From Balanoglossus misakiensis (Eukaryota; Hemichordata), in assembly GCA_040954595.2 (NCBI GenBank), contig CM082578.2, positions 4,154,001-4,218,000 on the forward strand: DNA of 64,000 nt. Reading direction: 5' to 3'. This document shows, piece after piece, positions 33,859-44,640 of the stretch. The notes under the pieces were generated by a model. It saw nothing but the letters and a program-made list of their open reading frames with translations, ran no database searches and was not told the origin of the DNA. The number at the start of each line of letters is the position of its first letter. Position 1 is the first letter of the stretch. The position numbers and the translations under genes are program-made.

Positions 33859-36800
33859 TCAGGCAATGGATATCAAAGCGTCATATGAAAGGAGCTTCTC
33901 TTGTAGCGTCTGTAAATGTTTGATGATTTCCTCGTTGTCTATTCCACTGCTACTCACCCTGGACATAGCATCATCTATGTGGTCATGTACTCTACTCAGT
34001 TCATTGAAACATACATCCAAATGTAATCTATTGTCCTTGTTAAATGGACTGGGCATACCTATAAAGTGAAAATCGATATTACATTTATAGTTTGTTGATT
34101 GCATTATTTGAAGGGGAATAAAACAGTGCATTTTGGAGTGAAAGAAATGTGCTGAATCAGCATTTTCCACAATATTTAGTTACTATGAAATTCAAACATC
34201 TGCCAAACTAACAAAATGTCGATTCGGTGTCTGCCGAACAGCCAAACTGTAACAATTTGTTCAAGTATTACTTTGTATCATATTCACGCTATCGATACAG
34301 GGGAGGAAAGTTCACTTTTCCAATCATGTAATTTTATGAAATATTTTCTATAAACCCAACAAAGCCCGTCCATGAAGGTCTACTGAGGCTGTACATAACA
34401 AGTTTTACCAGTACATGTATTGTAATCTAAGAGTAATAAACAAGTCAAAGAGTACATGTTGAAAACTTTGGGCTTTTTGTAATGGGACATACCTGAACAA
34501 GAACATGGCTGTACTAAATCATGAATGCCAAACAATCAAGTTGAAAAAGCCAGATCTCAAATTTTTTTCACAAAGTCCATTTGAAACAGCCAGACCCAAA
34601 GAGTTCGCAAAGGGGTTACCTTTTCCGCCTTATAGGAAGTTGTTGAAATATTAATTAACTATAAAATTACTCTTGCAAGAACGACATTTTCCGCTAGGCC
34701 CACTAGCGTGATGAAAAAAGTGACCACTACATTAATAGCGCGAGAATTCGCCAGAAATCACTCAGCAGCAGCACATGTTTACGTATGTAACTCCCACAAT
34801 TCAACAGGCCCCTGTGGCTTCCTGCTATTCCACTGAATTTATAGTAATTTACTAGTAATGTTATGTAACACTTCTTGAGTCAAACTGTTGAATATCAATT
34901 TCTGTTTGCACATTACCTTGGGCCCTGCCATTGCTGCTTGCAGCTTTAATACTTATTTGTTTCTGGTGTTATAAAGCTTGCATATTTATTTGTCTATTTA
35001 CTGAGTAATCTCACATGACAATTACCTTGTTCAAATGCTTCAGCATGTTTGAGAATATCCTGTCCATACATATTGAGTATCAAGGTGATTACTTCAGAAG
35101 CAGGTCTCATTAAAATCTTCTTCGCAAACAGCATCTTTGTCAGTGGCAATATTTTAGCTGCAGCACCTAAGGTCCATTTTGACCTGAAAAGGCAAAACCA
35201 AATCTCTCAAATTAGCATATGTGGGAAGACTGAGCTTTTGAGGTCCCAATGTGCATAAAATAAAAATTGAATAAAAACCATGCATTCAAATAAATTAACA
35301 TATTCCCAAAATGATTTGTCATGTAGGAAATACAGTTCATATCTGGTTAAAGGGACAACTCTCTTGCTGCCCCTTTTCCATTGATTATGTTTGATATTTA
35401 TGTTATTGTACATGTGGATATCTAGTGAATCAACGTTCGACACCACACAACTTCCATCCCACTTGTAGACACGAGATGAAAAACTCGCCAAAATGAATAA
35501 TCGGTGTTTACCATTTAATCATTTTGGCGGGATTTTTACTCCTATATCCTACAAACGGGATGGAAGTTGTGTATGGTCAAACCTTGATTCACTATATATC
35601 CACATGTAGAATAATATAAACGGTGTTATGTATCAAACATAATTAATGAAAAAAAAGGCAGCGAGAGAGACTTTGTCCCTTTAATGGAGTGGTTGTTCCA
35701 GAAGAACAGACACAGCCTAATTGATTTCCCTATCCACAGGGACAAAAAAACACAGAAATACTTACATGTTTGAGCAGAAGACATTGAGTACAGATGCACA
35801 GACAGACGGATCTGTTTGAATTAGACAGTTTTCTGGAAAATGCGAATGTCCTTTCTTGATCTTTTTATCCGGTGGTGCTAAGATCTCTTCTGTTGCTTTG
35901 GTCAATGATTCTATTGCTTGAATCTGATTACCAGTTATCCACAAGGTTCCAAGAAAGTTGATGATCTTAAAGATATGAATAATGAAACATTGTTAACGAC
36001 GCTGTTCTTAAATTTGGACCAACATATATAGAAGCCATATGTGAAGACATTGAATGACTTCCAACTTCAAAATAAACATGTTATTAAAGAAATAATGTAT
36101 CATGATTTATTTATTAATTCCTGTTGCATAACACCCACTGAATGAAAGTGAACTTGGGGTCAGTAAAAGGTCCAGCAGGTCATGAACATCGACCAAACTT
36201 CCGCAAAAATTTCTTTATACAGCAATGGAATATCTGTGCCAAATTTCAACTGTCCAGCTCCATTTTTCTGTAAATTGTATTTTTCAATAACGCCAGCTGG
36301 AACATACTATCCAATTTTCCACCCAAAATGAACTTTTGGTTGTTTTTGCAATTGTTACAAAGTCTACTAGTGTGAGTTGGTGTGTGTATCTATCGAATTC
36401 GTAAGCATTATTGCTTCTAATGTTCTATGATAAAAATGTTTACAAAATTTTTTTTTTTTTTAAATGCAGTTGGCTACTGTACCTTTTTTGTACCAGTGTC
36501 TCATTCTGATCCAAATCACTACATTTATAAACTAAGCCCGGTGTTCAGTATTTTTTACCTATACTAGGGCAATCAATTCAATATTCAGCATTTCTTGATC
36601 CAATTCAAAGTCACACTACCAGGCATGTCATATCTAGAACTACAGGCAGCTTCTCAACATCAGGCATCATTGACTTTGTCTGGGCTGTTTCAAGTTTAAA
36701 GGATGACGATCGTCTTATGCATATGGACAGAATTTAGAGTGTACTATCATTTCGTCTAATCCAAATGTTCTGCAAGTTTTCCATTCAACGCATTCAAATA

Positions 36801-37801
36801 GTGGACTGCTTACACTTCCTTCCATATTTCATGTGCACTGTATAAGTAGACTTTAGTTTTGTCCCTTCTTTTCACCCAATTTGCTGTCTCTTCCTAATCT
36901 CCCACACAGCACACTGCCTTATAGCATTGACTGTATAAAAGTTTTGTAACCAGAGTCTCTGGCTTGGAACATGCGCATAAGATGATTGTCGTCCTTTAAT
37001 TAACACCTGACTGCAGGCTTTAAATAATAATTATATTATATCATGCTACCGTCCGCGATTCTGATTGGACGAGAGAGATGGTAAAATACTGTTTTACCAC
37101 TGATGGCAGTAGTAAAACGGGCCCCTGAACTAGCATGCAGCAGGGAAAATGTGCAGTTAAACCACAGTCGCGTGGGATTAAACCAAATAAATAGCATAAA
37201 AACACTTGAATTTACAGACATTTTATTTTGGAACTGCTAGCTCTGCTCTGAATATTTTGCACTTTTGTCACATTTTTTCGTCTGGTTCATGTTTAATGCT
37301 CGATCCCTGGCCGCTCGTGTTTACATTCACCGTCGCCATATTGGTTCACAATCGTAAGTTCTTTTTCTGACGTCGTTTCGGTAAGAAAATGACACTGATA
37401 TGCCACAAAAACAATTGTTGATATAATGTAATAGCAATAACCCCCGCCTCAGTCGGGTATACACGAGATTTGGGTACAATTCGCTCCATATAGCACTCGC
37501 CCGACGTGCTATATGTCTCGAATTGTACCAAAATCTCGTGTATACCCGCCTGCGGTGGGGGTTATTGCTTTATGTTATAAGTGACAGACCAGGTGGATGT
37601 TGTTTACATAGCCAAACTGCCTAATGCATCAAAGTAAAGGGTCAAAAATCACCGAAGAAGTTTCGCACAAATGGTGAAAAACTTGGGTGATTAAATATTC
37701 ATGAGTAACGCAATGGCGATCGCCGATTGGTCAATCCTACTATGCCACCCCGAGACATTACCCGCACTGATCATTGGCGTACAGGCATTGGAGGCATCCA
37801 T
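33859..37801 (-). CDS. Uncharacterised 220-aa helical protein, five exons
   Basis: Joined model, minus strand: 37801-37762 (ATG in the good context AACAAGATGG), 36684-36620, 35965-35766, 35183-35026, 34058-33859 (TGA). It totals 663 nt and 220 aa. All junctions have AG/GT and matching phases (1, 0, 2, 1). The product is mostly predicted alpha-helix: a hydrophobic stretch (LDMTCLIINFLGTLWI), a Lys-rich loop (PPDKKIKKG), a hydrophobic/basic middle (KILPLTKMLFAKKI) and a charged coiled-coil-like C-terminus ending YDALISIA. No signal peptide and no domain I can name. The three C-terminal exons are strong. The first two are short and rest on phase and start context. Several mobile elements crowd its introns, and a nested transposon stack lies just upstream. 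Confidence 0.65.
35026..35965 (-). CDS. Two internal exons of the uncharacterised gene
   Basis: Exons 35965-35766 and 35183-35026. They join as AT|G in the sequence CSNMSKWTLGAAA. Donors are GTAAGT and GTAATT; acceptors CTTTAAG and CCTTTTCAG. The open frames span the whole of both exons, and the phase also agrees with the terminal exon 34058-33859, so this part of the gene is solid. Confidence 0.8.
35351..35679. mobile_element. TTAA MITE copy 2 (AGGGACAA ends)
   Basis: TTAA on both sides (35347-35350, 35680-35683) and ends AGGGACAACTCTCTTGCTGCC / GAGACTTTGTCCCT. It is the same family as 15904-16247 and 60342-60689. It lies in the intron between exons 3 and 2 (coding order) of the uncharacterised gene's C-terminal part. 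Confidence 0.85.
36700..36995. mobile_element. TTAA MITE next to a splice acceptor
   Basis: The ends AGGATGACGATCGTCTTATG and CATAAGATGATTGTCGTCCT are complementary with few mismatches, and TTAA flanks both sides (36696-36699, 36996-36999). On the minus strand it ends 15 bases before the acceptor of exon 36684-36620, so element sequence must supply part of the branch-point/polypyrimidine region. Confidence 0.85.
37030..37570. mobile_element. Foldback element with terminal hairpin, copy A
   Basis: Begins 'ttatatcatgctaccgtcc' and carries a small inverted repeat (gtaaaatactgttttac). It ends in a ~135-bp hairpin (37433-37570) with arms AGCAATAACCCCCGCC and complement, and inner arms 'gggtatacacgagattt'. 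A close copy is at 52985-53521. An inverted copy is split between 61459-61603 and 63478-63760. It lies in intron 1 of the uncharacterised gene. Confidence 0.8.
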
Positions 37802-37811
37802 CTTGTTTATG

Positions 37812-37819
37812 ATCACGTG
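37812..37819. promoter_or_regulatory. E-box TCACGTGG near the start of the uncharacterised gene
   Basis: CACGTG, the canonical bHLH site, is found about 12 bp upstream of the proposed ATG at 37801. It is a candidate core-promoter or 5' UTR element. The site is a common 6-mer, so this is suggestive only. Confidence 0.3.
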
Positions 37820-37922
37820 GTCTTTGTTTCATTATAATATGCTGGCCAGGTTTTTGGCTAAGATGGCGGCCCCTACCTGACCCCTTTCCCTTTAGGGACC
37901 ATTCAGTTTTTACGGCCGTGGG

Positions 37923-38110
37923 TGTAACGTCATGCCTCGAAAATGACGTTCACAAATAACGACTGAAACACGTTATTTCGTAACGAACAACTTGTCCCAC
38001 GCATGTAGGCTTTATTCAGTAACTAGAACACCTGACCAACGACAACACGCATGCGCACAGCACATACTACTCTACTGGGGGGGTGTTCATGTTTTGTCCA
38101 TAACGTTACA
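37923..38110 (-). repeat. 3' LTR of the Gypsy element
   Basis: 188 bp, starts TGTAACGTCATGCC and ends CATAACGTTACA on the plus strand. It is identical to the partner at 43348-43535 except one base near the 'caccaac(g/a)acaac' position. The terminal palindrome TGTAACGT/ACGTTACA is notable. Confidence 0.95.
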
Positions 38111-38130
38111 CCTTTCTTTCTTTACAGAAG
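38111..38130 (-). other. Polypurine tract of the Gypsy element
   Basis: The minus strand reads a purine-rich stretch ending AAAGAAAGAAAGG directly before the 3' LTR. It would prime plus-strand DNA synthesis. Confidence 0.75.
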
Positions 38131-38412
38131 TGTGTGCGCATGTCGCATCATGAAAGTACATAACAAGAAAATCACAAAAATCTCAAAATGGCAGAATACT
38201 CAAATGTCACTGTGATCAGTTCAACTGTTCAGTTCACTTTTATGAAACAAAGTCTCTGAGATACTTTGGTGGTGTCAAAACACGACCGCTACGTGTTCGC
38301 GTAGTGCAGTGTTCTTGCTTCGGCGCTGGCGCTGGCTTCAGTGGCGAACTGGACACAGGTATATCTCTGGTTCCACATGTCTGGGTTGGAACTGGCTGTT
38401 TCAACGGAGATT

Positions 38413-41400
38413 TCAGTGCTTGTGCTGGCTCTGTGATTCACTCTCTGATGTATATGTCTTCGATGGCTGTACTTGTGGAGGCGGCAGCAAGCGAGGCGAA
38501 ACTGGTATGAAAGACTCAGATGACTTCCTCAGGAATTTCCGATTTCTCCTGAACACTCGTCCATCTTCTGTTCTGACGTTGTACGATCTCACATCGTCCT
38601 GATGAAGTACTTGTGCCTTTATCCATTTTCCAGATCTATCATGCGTAAGTGGCCTGATACGCACAATGTCTCCTTTCACCAAACTTGGCAGTTCTTTCAC
38701 ACCGTGACTGTTGTAGTGCTTGGTTTGTTCCAGTTTTCTCTTGTATAGTTTGCTATGTACATCTTCTACGACTTTCGGCTTGAGTAGCTTCCTAGCTGTT
38801 GGCAGTAGTGTTTTCGTTCTTTTGCCGAACAATCGCTGTGCTGGAGATGCTGTGATACCCTCGCTCGGAGTATTTCTCCAATCCAATAATGCTAGGTAGA
38901 AGTCTGTACCGGCTTCTCTTGCTTTCCTCATCAGCATTTTGGCTGTCTTCACGGCGTTTTCCACCTTTCCATTGCTCTGGGGGTACTCAGGTGAGCTCGT
39001 GATGTGTTCAAACTCATAGGCTTTGGCAAATGACTGGAATTCCCTGGAGTTGTATGGACTATTGTCGCTGTGTAGCTGATCAGGAATACCATGTACTGAG
39101 AAATGTCTCTTGGTCTTCTTGATGATTTCAGCTGCAGTTTTCTCATACAGTCGGTCCACTTCGAAGTAGTTGGAATAATAATCGGCCGTGCAGAGGTAAT
39201 CTCTGCCGCTGAAGGTGAAGATGTCGGAACCTATCTTCTCCCATGGTCGTTCTGGAATCTCGTGACATATCAGTGGCTCTTTCTGCTGGTTTCTATGGTA
39301 TGTGTTGCATACATCACATTTGGAGATGAAATCTGTGATATCTGCATTCATCCCTGGCCAGTAGACAACTTCTCTGGCTCTCCTCAAACAACTTTGTATA
39401 CCTAGGTGTGCACTGTGAAGTTTGTCACGTATCTTCGGTCTCAACTGTAAGGGTACAACACATCTCAGGCCCTTGAATATCACTCCATCTTGCACTGCAA
39501 GCTCGTCTCTGCTGTCAAAGTATACGTGTACATCTGGGGGCAAATCAGTCTTCTGATCTGGCCATCCTTTCAGTATGATCTGCTTCAGAGACTGCAGTGT
39601 CGGATCTTTTGCTGTCTCCATCTGGATTTCACGCAGTTGTGGTTCTGAGATGGGTAGGTAATCCACCATATGGATACTCTCTACTTCTTTCTCGATTTCC
39701 GATCTGTCACCGATATCAAGCGAAGCTCTCGATAGGGTGTCTGCAAGGTACATTTCCTTACCACACTTGTAACGGATCTCCACATTGTAGTTGTTCAACC
39801 GCAGTAGAAGTCGCTGTAACCTACGTGGTGCTGCGGCCAACGGCTTCTTGTGTATGGAAACTAACGGCTTATGGTCTGTCCATAGTGTGACTCGCCGACC
39901 ATAAACGTACTGGTGGTTGCGCTCCATACCGAAAACTTGAGCAAGCAGCTCTTTCTCTATCTGAGAGTATTTCTGCTCAGCGGCGGTGAGTGCTCTACTG
40001 GCATATGTGACTGGCTGGCCTTGTTGCATAAGCACAAATCCGAGTCCTTTGGATGACGCATCACCCTGCCCTTCTGTGGGTAGTGTCGGATCAAAATACC
40101 TCAACACTGGTGCAGCAGTCACTGCTCGTTTGATTTCTTCAAACGCGTTGTCAGGCCTCGAAAAATTTTTCACAAAGTCACTTGCCACAGGGCAAGTGAC
40201 TTTACAATTTCACTTGTCCTTCAGAAAATTACACTTGCCCTTCAATTTGACAATTTTTTCATATGCATACAGTATGTGTATTTCGGCGTGCATGTGCAAT
40301 ACTGCAATATTGGCTTTTGAAAAATTCATAAGAATTTCCAAGCTAAAAAGTGGCAATATGTCAAAAAATTCTATAAATCCAAGACATATTTGAATTGAAA
40401 AATAAAATGCCCCTCCTTGAATGGGCATGTGAGTGACCCTTTGATGTAAGCATGCAATAGGAATAATACTGTCTTAACCCAGTCTAAATCCAGAAATATG
40501 CAGTGAAATCTATATTGAAACTCCCATCAGAAGATGTCTTTTCAACAAAACCTAGGACTGCTGATACCTATGGTGGCGATCAGTCAGTTTCAGCATGGTT
40601 TCAGAAGCAGCTGTTTAAGCATACAGGCCCTAGTCTCATAGGCCATCAGCATGTTACAATGTTGTAGGTAAAAACTAAAATGTATCTAAGTCAAATGCGT
40701 CCGCGTCCATAAACTAAGTTTGCAACTTTGTAGATAAAGGTCGTAAGGTCATCCATTGTACTTGGCAGACGGTACAAGTAAACCATGATCTCGCACGTTT
40801 AGTACAGGGTAAAGGTCACTTGCCCGTCGGACAAAAGACTTTTGTTTTTCACTTGTCCGGGCTAAAAATACACTTGCCACGGGCGTCGGGCGATAGGAAT
40901 TATCGAGGCCTGGTTGTCTTGTTCCTGAGACCATTCGAACTCAACTCCCTTGTGAGTTAGTCTCCTCAGTGGCTCGCACATATCTGACAAACCACGTAAG
41001 AATTTTGACAGATATTTCACCACTCCAACTATTCGCTGTACACCGGCAGCATCGGTTGGCTTCTCCATTTTCTGTACTGCTTCTACTTTCTTCGGATCTG
41101 GTTTCAATCCTTGATTCGTCAACAGATGTCCGTAGAAAGGCATCTCTGTGAGTCTCAACTCTAGCTTGTCTTTGTTCAATCTGATATTTCTCTCTCTGCA
41201 ACGCTTCAATAGGCCTATCATGTTCCTGTCATGATCCCTGTTGGCGTCTGCTATGGTATCACCTTGACCTAGTATCAGGATATCATCTGCAATCTTGTAT
41301 ACACCTGGCAGGCCTTCTAGATTCTGGTCAAGTTTCTGCTGAAAATACTCAGGTGCTGGTGAGATACCAAACGGCATCCTCAACCATCTGTATCGGCCCC

Positions 41401-43175
41401 ATGGGGTTTGGAATGTGGTCAGTAGACTTGATTCTTCGTCTAGCTCAATCTGCAGAAAACCTTCCTTCAGGTCTGCTTTGCTGAAGACTTTCGCTTTGGT
41501 GAGCTCTGGTAATACATCTTCGATTACTGGGAGGGGGTAGTGACTCCTCTTCAACGCTTTATTCAAGTGTTCTGGATCAATACATACACGAATGGCTCCA
41601 TTCGCTTTCTTCACAATCACAAGGCTGGACACCCATTGTGTTGGCTCGTCAACTTTCTTTATGGTACCACGCTTCTCCAGACGATCTAATTCGTCTCTGA
41701 GTTTCTGTTTCAATGCGACTGGTACTCGGCGGGGCGGCATTATTGCTGGAACAACTGACTTGTCTACTTCCAAGTGTAGCTGTCCTTCCATGCGGCCTAA
41801 TCCCTTGAACAGATCACTGTATAATGACAGTATCGATTCTTTTGTCAACATCTCACCTGGCTCTACATCTGGCACAGGACATGGAATACCGACATTGTTT
41901 ATTTCCATGTTGTTGCATTCTACAGTTATCAATTTCATCACTTGGGCTGTGAGTGACCCCAATAGTGGTGTGTAGTTGCCTTTTACCACAACAAAGTCCA
42001 CGTCATATTTCTTGCGGGTCTTCGGGTTATATACGGGAAGTTTGCTGATTCCAAGTATCGGCATACTTGACTTGCTATACATCTTCAGGTTACCACTGGA
42101 CTCTCTGATCTTTGTCCCTATTGGCACATATCTCACTGGTAGCACATTGCAAGTGGCACCACAGTCTATCTGCATCTTGACTGGGTTTCTTGCAATTTCC
42201 ATGGTTACCATTATTTTGTTTATGTAGCCTGAAGTGTTTATACTGTTCACCTGAAAGTTTTCACTGTCGAAGGACACAGACAAGACTCCGTCTTCTGAAG
42301 ATGATCCATCAGTGTCATCTTCCTGTTCCAAGACATACACTTTCTTCTTCTTCTTTTTCTCATCTGCTTTGCCTTTCTTATCACACTTTTTGGCAAAGTG
42401 ATTCTTTTTGCCACACACAGCACAGGATTTTCCATAAGCTGGGCACTTCTCTTTTCTCCTCTCATGGTCTCGGCCACAGAATTTGCAGTCAGTCACCATA
42501 TTCTGCTGATTGCTGGGTTGACTATATCTGCTTTTCTTTCTGTTTACTGCGTTGACCTGGGTTTGCTCAGTGGCTTCACCAGCGATGGCTTTGACTTGTA
42601 CTGTTGTGCTCTCAGAAGCACGGCAAATCTGTATACATTTGCTCAGTGTTAGTCCTGCTTCCTGCAGCAATTTTCTTCTAACACTATTCTCACGCAGACC
42701 ACAGACAATCCTATCACTTATCAGTTCGTCTTTCAGTGCGCCGTAGTTGCATGTAGCAGCCAGACCACGCAAGACTGTAGCATACGCATCTATGGATTCA
42801 TCTGGCTCTTGGGCTCGATTGTTAAATACATATCTTTCATAGATGACATTGGTTTCACCAACACAGTAATTTGTCCAGAGTTCAATGATTTTCTTCATGC
42901 TCTTTTTCTCACCTTCATTCTGGTAAGGCAGGCTGTTATGTGTATCCAGGGCGTCTAGCCCAATACACGTGATGAACGTGGCGACACGGCCTTTGTCATT
43001 GTCAGCTTTCTCATCCAATTTCGTCACAGTCTCATACGCGTTCCAAATCTGCTTCCAGAATCCATTTCTTCCAATTTCTGGAGAGGTCACCCTTCAACTC
43101 TAGTCTGGGCGGCAATGGAACATTTGACACGAACGTCGACAACTGGGCTGATGCGGCGGCCTGATCGTTTGACAT
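38413..43175 (-). pseudogene. Gypsy gag-pol, broken by a frame shift and a transposon insertion
   Basis: The gag start is the ATG at 43175. The frame changes by one base between about 43090 and 43064. A 742-codon frame (43090-40862) then carries two CCHC knuckles (CKFCGRDHERRKEKC; CAVCGKKNHFAKKC), a protease with a DCG active-site variant (MQIDCGATCNVLP), and a reverse transcriptase with SKADLKEGF, MPFGISPAPEYFQ and a degenerate ADD box (KIADDILI). An element at 40152-40912 with its 5-bp duplication then interrupts it. Removing 766 bases would put the next frame (40188-38413) in register. That part holds RNase H (TDHKPL), the integrase HHCC zinc finger (CDVCNTYH) and a DD-E core (GSDIF, SDNSPYNS, GKVENA). 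Related to K02A2.6/mag-like Gypsy polyproteins by motif order. Confidence 0.92.
40152..40912. mobile_element. CAGGCCTCGA TIR element, 5-bp TSD, nested in pol
   Basis: 761 bp with ends CAGGCCTCGA and TCGAGGCCTG, flanked by GTTGT on both sides (40147-40151, 40913-40917). The interruption is precise: the pol reading frame resumes on the other side after one copy of GTTGT. CACTTGCC/GGCAAGTG and ACTTGTCC words are repeated near both ends. No transposase is present. A 5-bp duplication with CAGG ends fits a hAT-type (5-bp group) element; this assignment is inferred. Confidence 0.88.
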
Positions 43176-43333
43176 TGTCGACCATAGACAGTGGCTAGAA
43201 ATTATGCAAATGAGAAAGTTCTGGACTGTTCTGTACAGTGCAGTGTACTCACACGTCGCTGGGAGGAAGTTGGTTTTCACGCACGATTTCCAGTCTCCCG
43301 ACGTCTGAAAATGCTTTTATTTTAGCATCGGTT

Positions 43334-43347
43334 CACTTCTGACACCA
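43334..43347 (-). other. Primer-binding site, tRNA-Leu type
   Basis: Immediately inside the 5' LTR the minus strand reads TGGTGTCAGAAGTG. This is the complement of a metazoan tRNA-Leu 3' end including CCA (CACTTCTGACACCA). Fourteen bases match from the CCA inward, then the match stops. Confidence 0.8.
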
Positions 43348-43535
43348 TGTAACGTCATGCCTCGAAAATGACGTTCACAAATAACGACTGAAACACGTTA
43401 TTTCGTAACGAACAACTTGTCCCACGCATGTAGGCTTTATTCAGTAACTAGAACACCTGACCAACAACAACACGCATGCGCACAGCACATACTACTCTAC
43501 TGGGGGGGTGTTCATGTTTTGTCCATAACGTTACA
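43348..43535 (-). repeat. 5' LTR of the Gypsy element
   Basis: Partner of 37923-38110, adjacent to the primer-binding site and the gag start on the minus strand. It should hold the element's promoter. No separate TATA box was assigned. Confidence 0.95.
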
Positions 43536-44640
43536 GTGGGGGGGGGGGGGGCGGCAAAATCCAGGGGGGGGGGGGGGGTCACTTAAATTTTGAAGTCCAC
43601 AAGGGGGGGGGGGGTCACATACTTTTGCCACCGAACTTTTGCTTTTGAGTCCACAAAATTGCAGTTTCGCGCCCTTTATTTTACAAAATTTTCTAATGTG
43701 GGAAGGGGACACCCCCTCCCACACCCACCCCCTACATTCTCCGCCACATTTCATTTTTTGTACCAGGGCAGAGTGCTTGCCACCCCAACCCCTTACCCCA
43801 CGGATGATAATATTTAACAAAGTGCATACATAAAGGAGAATAATTGTTTAAACCATTTTGCATAACTGATAGTTTCGCGCTGCATCTTCTATATACTAGA
43901 AGTTTTATAAATGATGTCATGACGAAGATGACGCCAAATCTTCTAACTTTGAGTGGAGTGGCAAAAAGTAAAATTGGTCCTCCCAAACATTGAGATAATT
44001 TGCTTTTGAGTTCATTAAAACGTAACTTTGCGCTACATATTTTACAAAATTTTCTTTTCCCCCTCCATTCTTCGCCACATTGCATTTCTTCACTGGTTTG
44101 TCTAGTTTACCAGGGAAGACTTCTTGCCACCCCATCCCCGATGCTTACTTAGTGGAGTGGCAAAATTAAAATTTGTCCTCCCTAACATTGAGTTAATTTG
44201 CTTTTGAGTTCATTTAATTGCAACTTTGAGCACCGTATTTTACAAAATTTTCTTATGTGGGTGGGGGACACCCCCTCCCACACCCACCCCCGCCACTTTT
44301 CTTGTTTTACCGATTCTAGCAACTATTGTATTGACTTGTCATTTTAATTTGTTCATAGATTTCTTTATTGCAACGATATACTATTATATACTTCAATAAT
44401 ACTTTAAGAAATTTATAATTGGGGTGTCAGGAGCCTCATTCCCTTTATTGCATACAGTGTACATAGGATCAGGACGGCGAATGTATTCGGCGTGGGGGGG
44501 GTCATCATATTTTTGGGTCTGTCAAAGGGGGGGGTCATCATTTTTTGGTCCTGGGTGAAGGGGGGGGTCGGCCTGATTTTGAGAACCGATGACATAAACT
44601 TGCCGCCCCCCCCCCCCTGCCGTAAAAACTGAACGGTCCC

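Larger units (their letters stand above)
37923..43535 (-). mobile_element. Gypsy-type LTR retrotransposon, 5.6 kb, minus strand
   Basis: Two 188-bp LTRs (37923-38110, 43348-43535) begin TGTAACGT and end ACGTTACA. I see one mismatch between them, so the insertion is young. GTGGG is duplicated at both ends (37918-37922, 43536-43540). Next to the 5' LTR lies a primer-binding site matching a tRNA-Leu 3' end. Next to the 3' LTR is a purine tract (AAAGAAAGAAAGG). The internal gag-pol is in order PR-RT-RNaseH-IN, which is Ty3/Gypsy. A 761-bp transposon in pol and a frame shift in gag disable this copy. No env-like ORF is seen. Confidence 0.95.
37895..44640. mobile_element. G-rich Harbinger-like element split by a Gypsy element
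   Basis: Left end GGGACCATTCAGTTTTTACG at 37895; right end GTAAAAACTGAACGGTCCC ending 44640. TTA flanks both (37892-37894, 44641-44643). Only 28 bp of the element precede the LTR at 37923. The rest resumes after the second LTR (43541 onward), with poly-G runs and modules shared with 4749-5441 and 62390-63468. The outer element is therefore older than the Gypsy insertion. Its left edge is about 93 bp upstream of the start codon at 37801. Confidence 0.85.

Noticed and set aside
38309-42746. Plus-strand ORFs across the Gypsy element
   Set aside because: Antisense to gag-pol, which carries all the conserved motifs on the minus strand.
43334-43347. Possible tRNA-Leu gene fragment
   Set aside because: Only the 3' 14 bases match, exactly at the LTR junction, which is a retrotransposon primer-binding site. 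No cloverleaf can be drawn.
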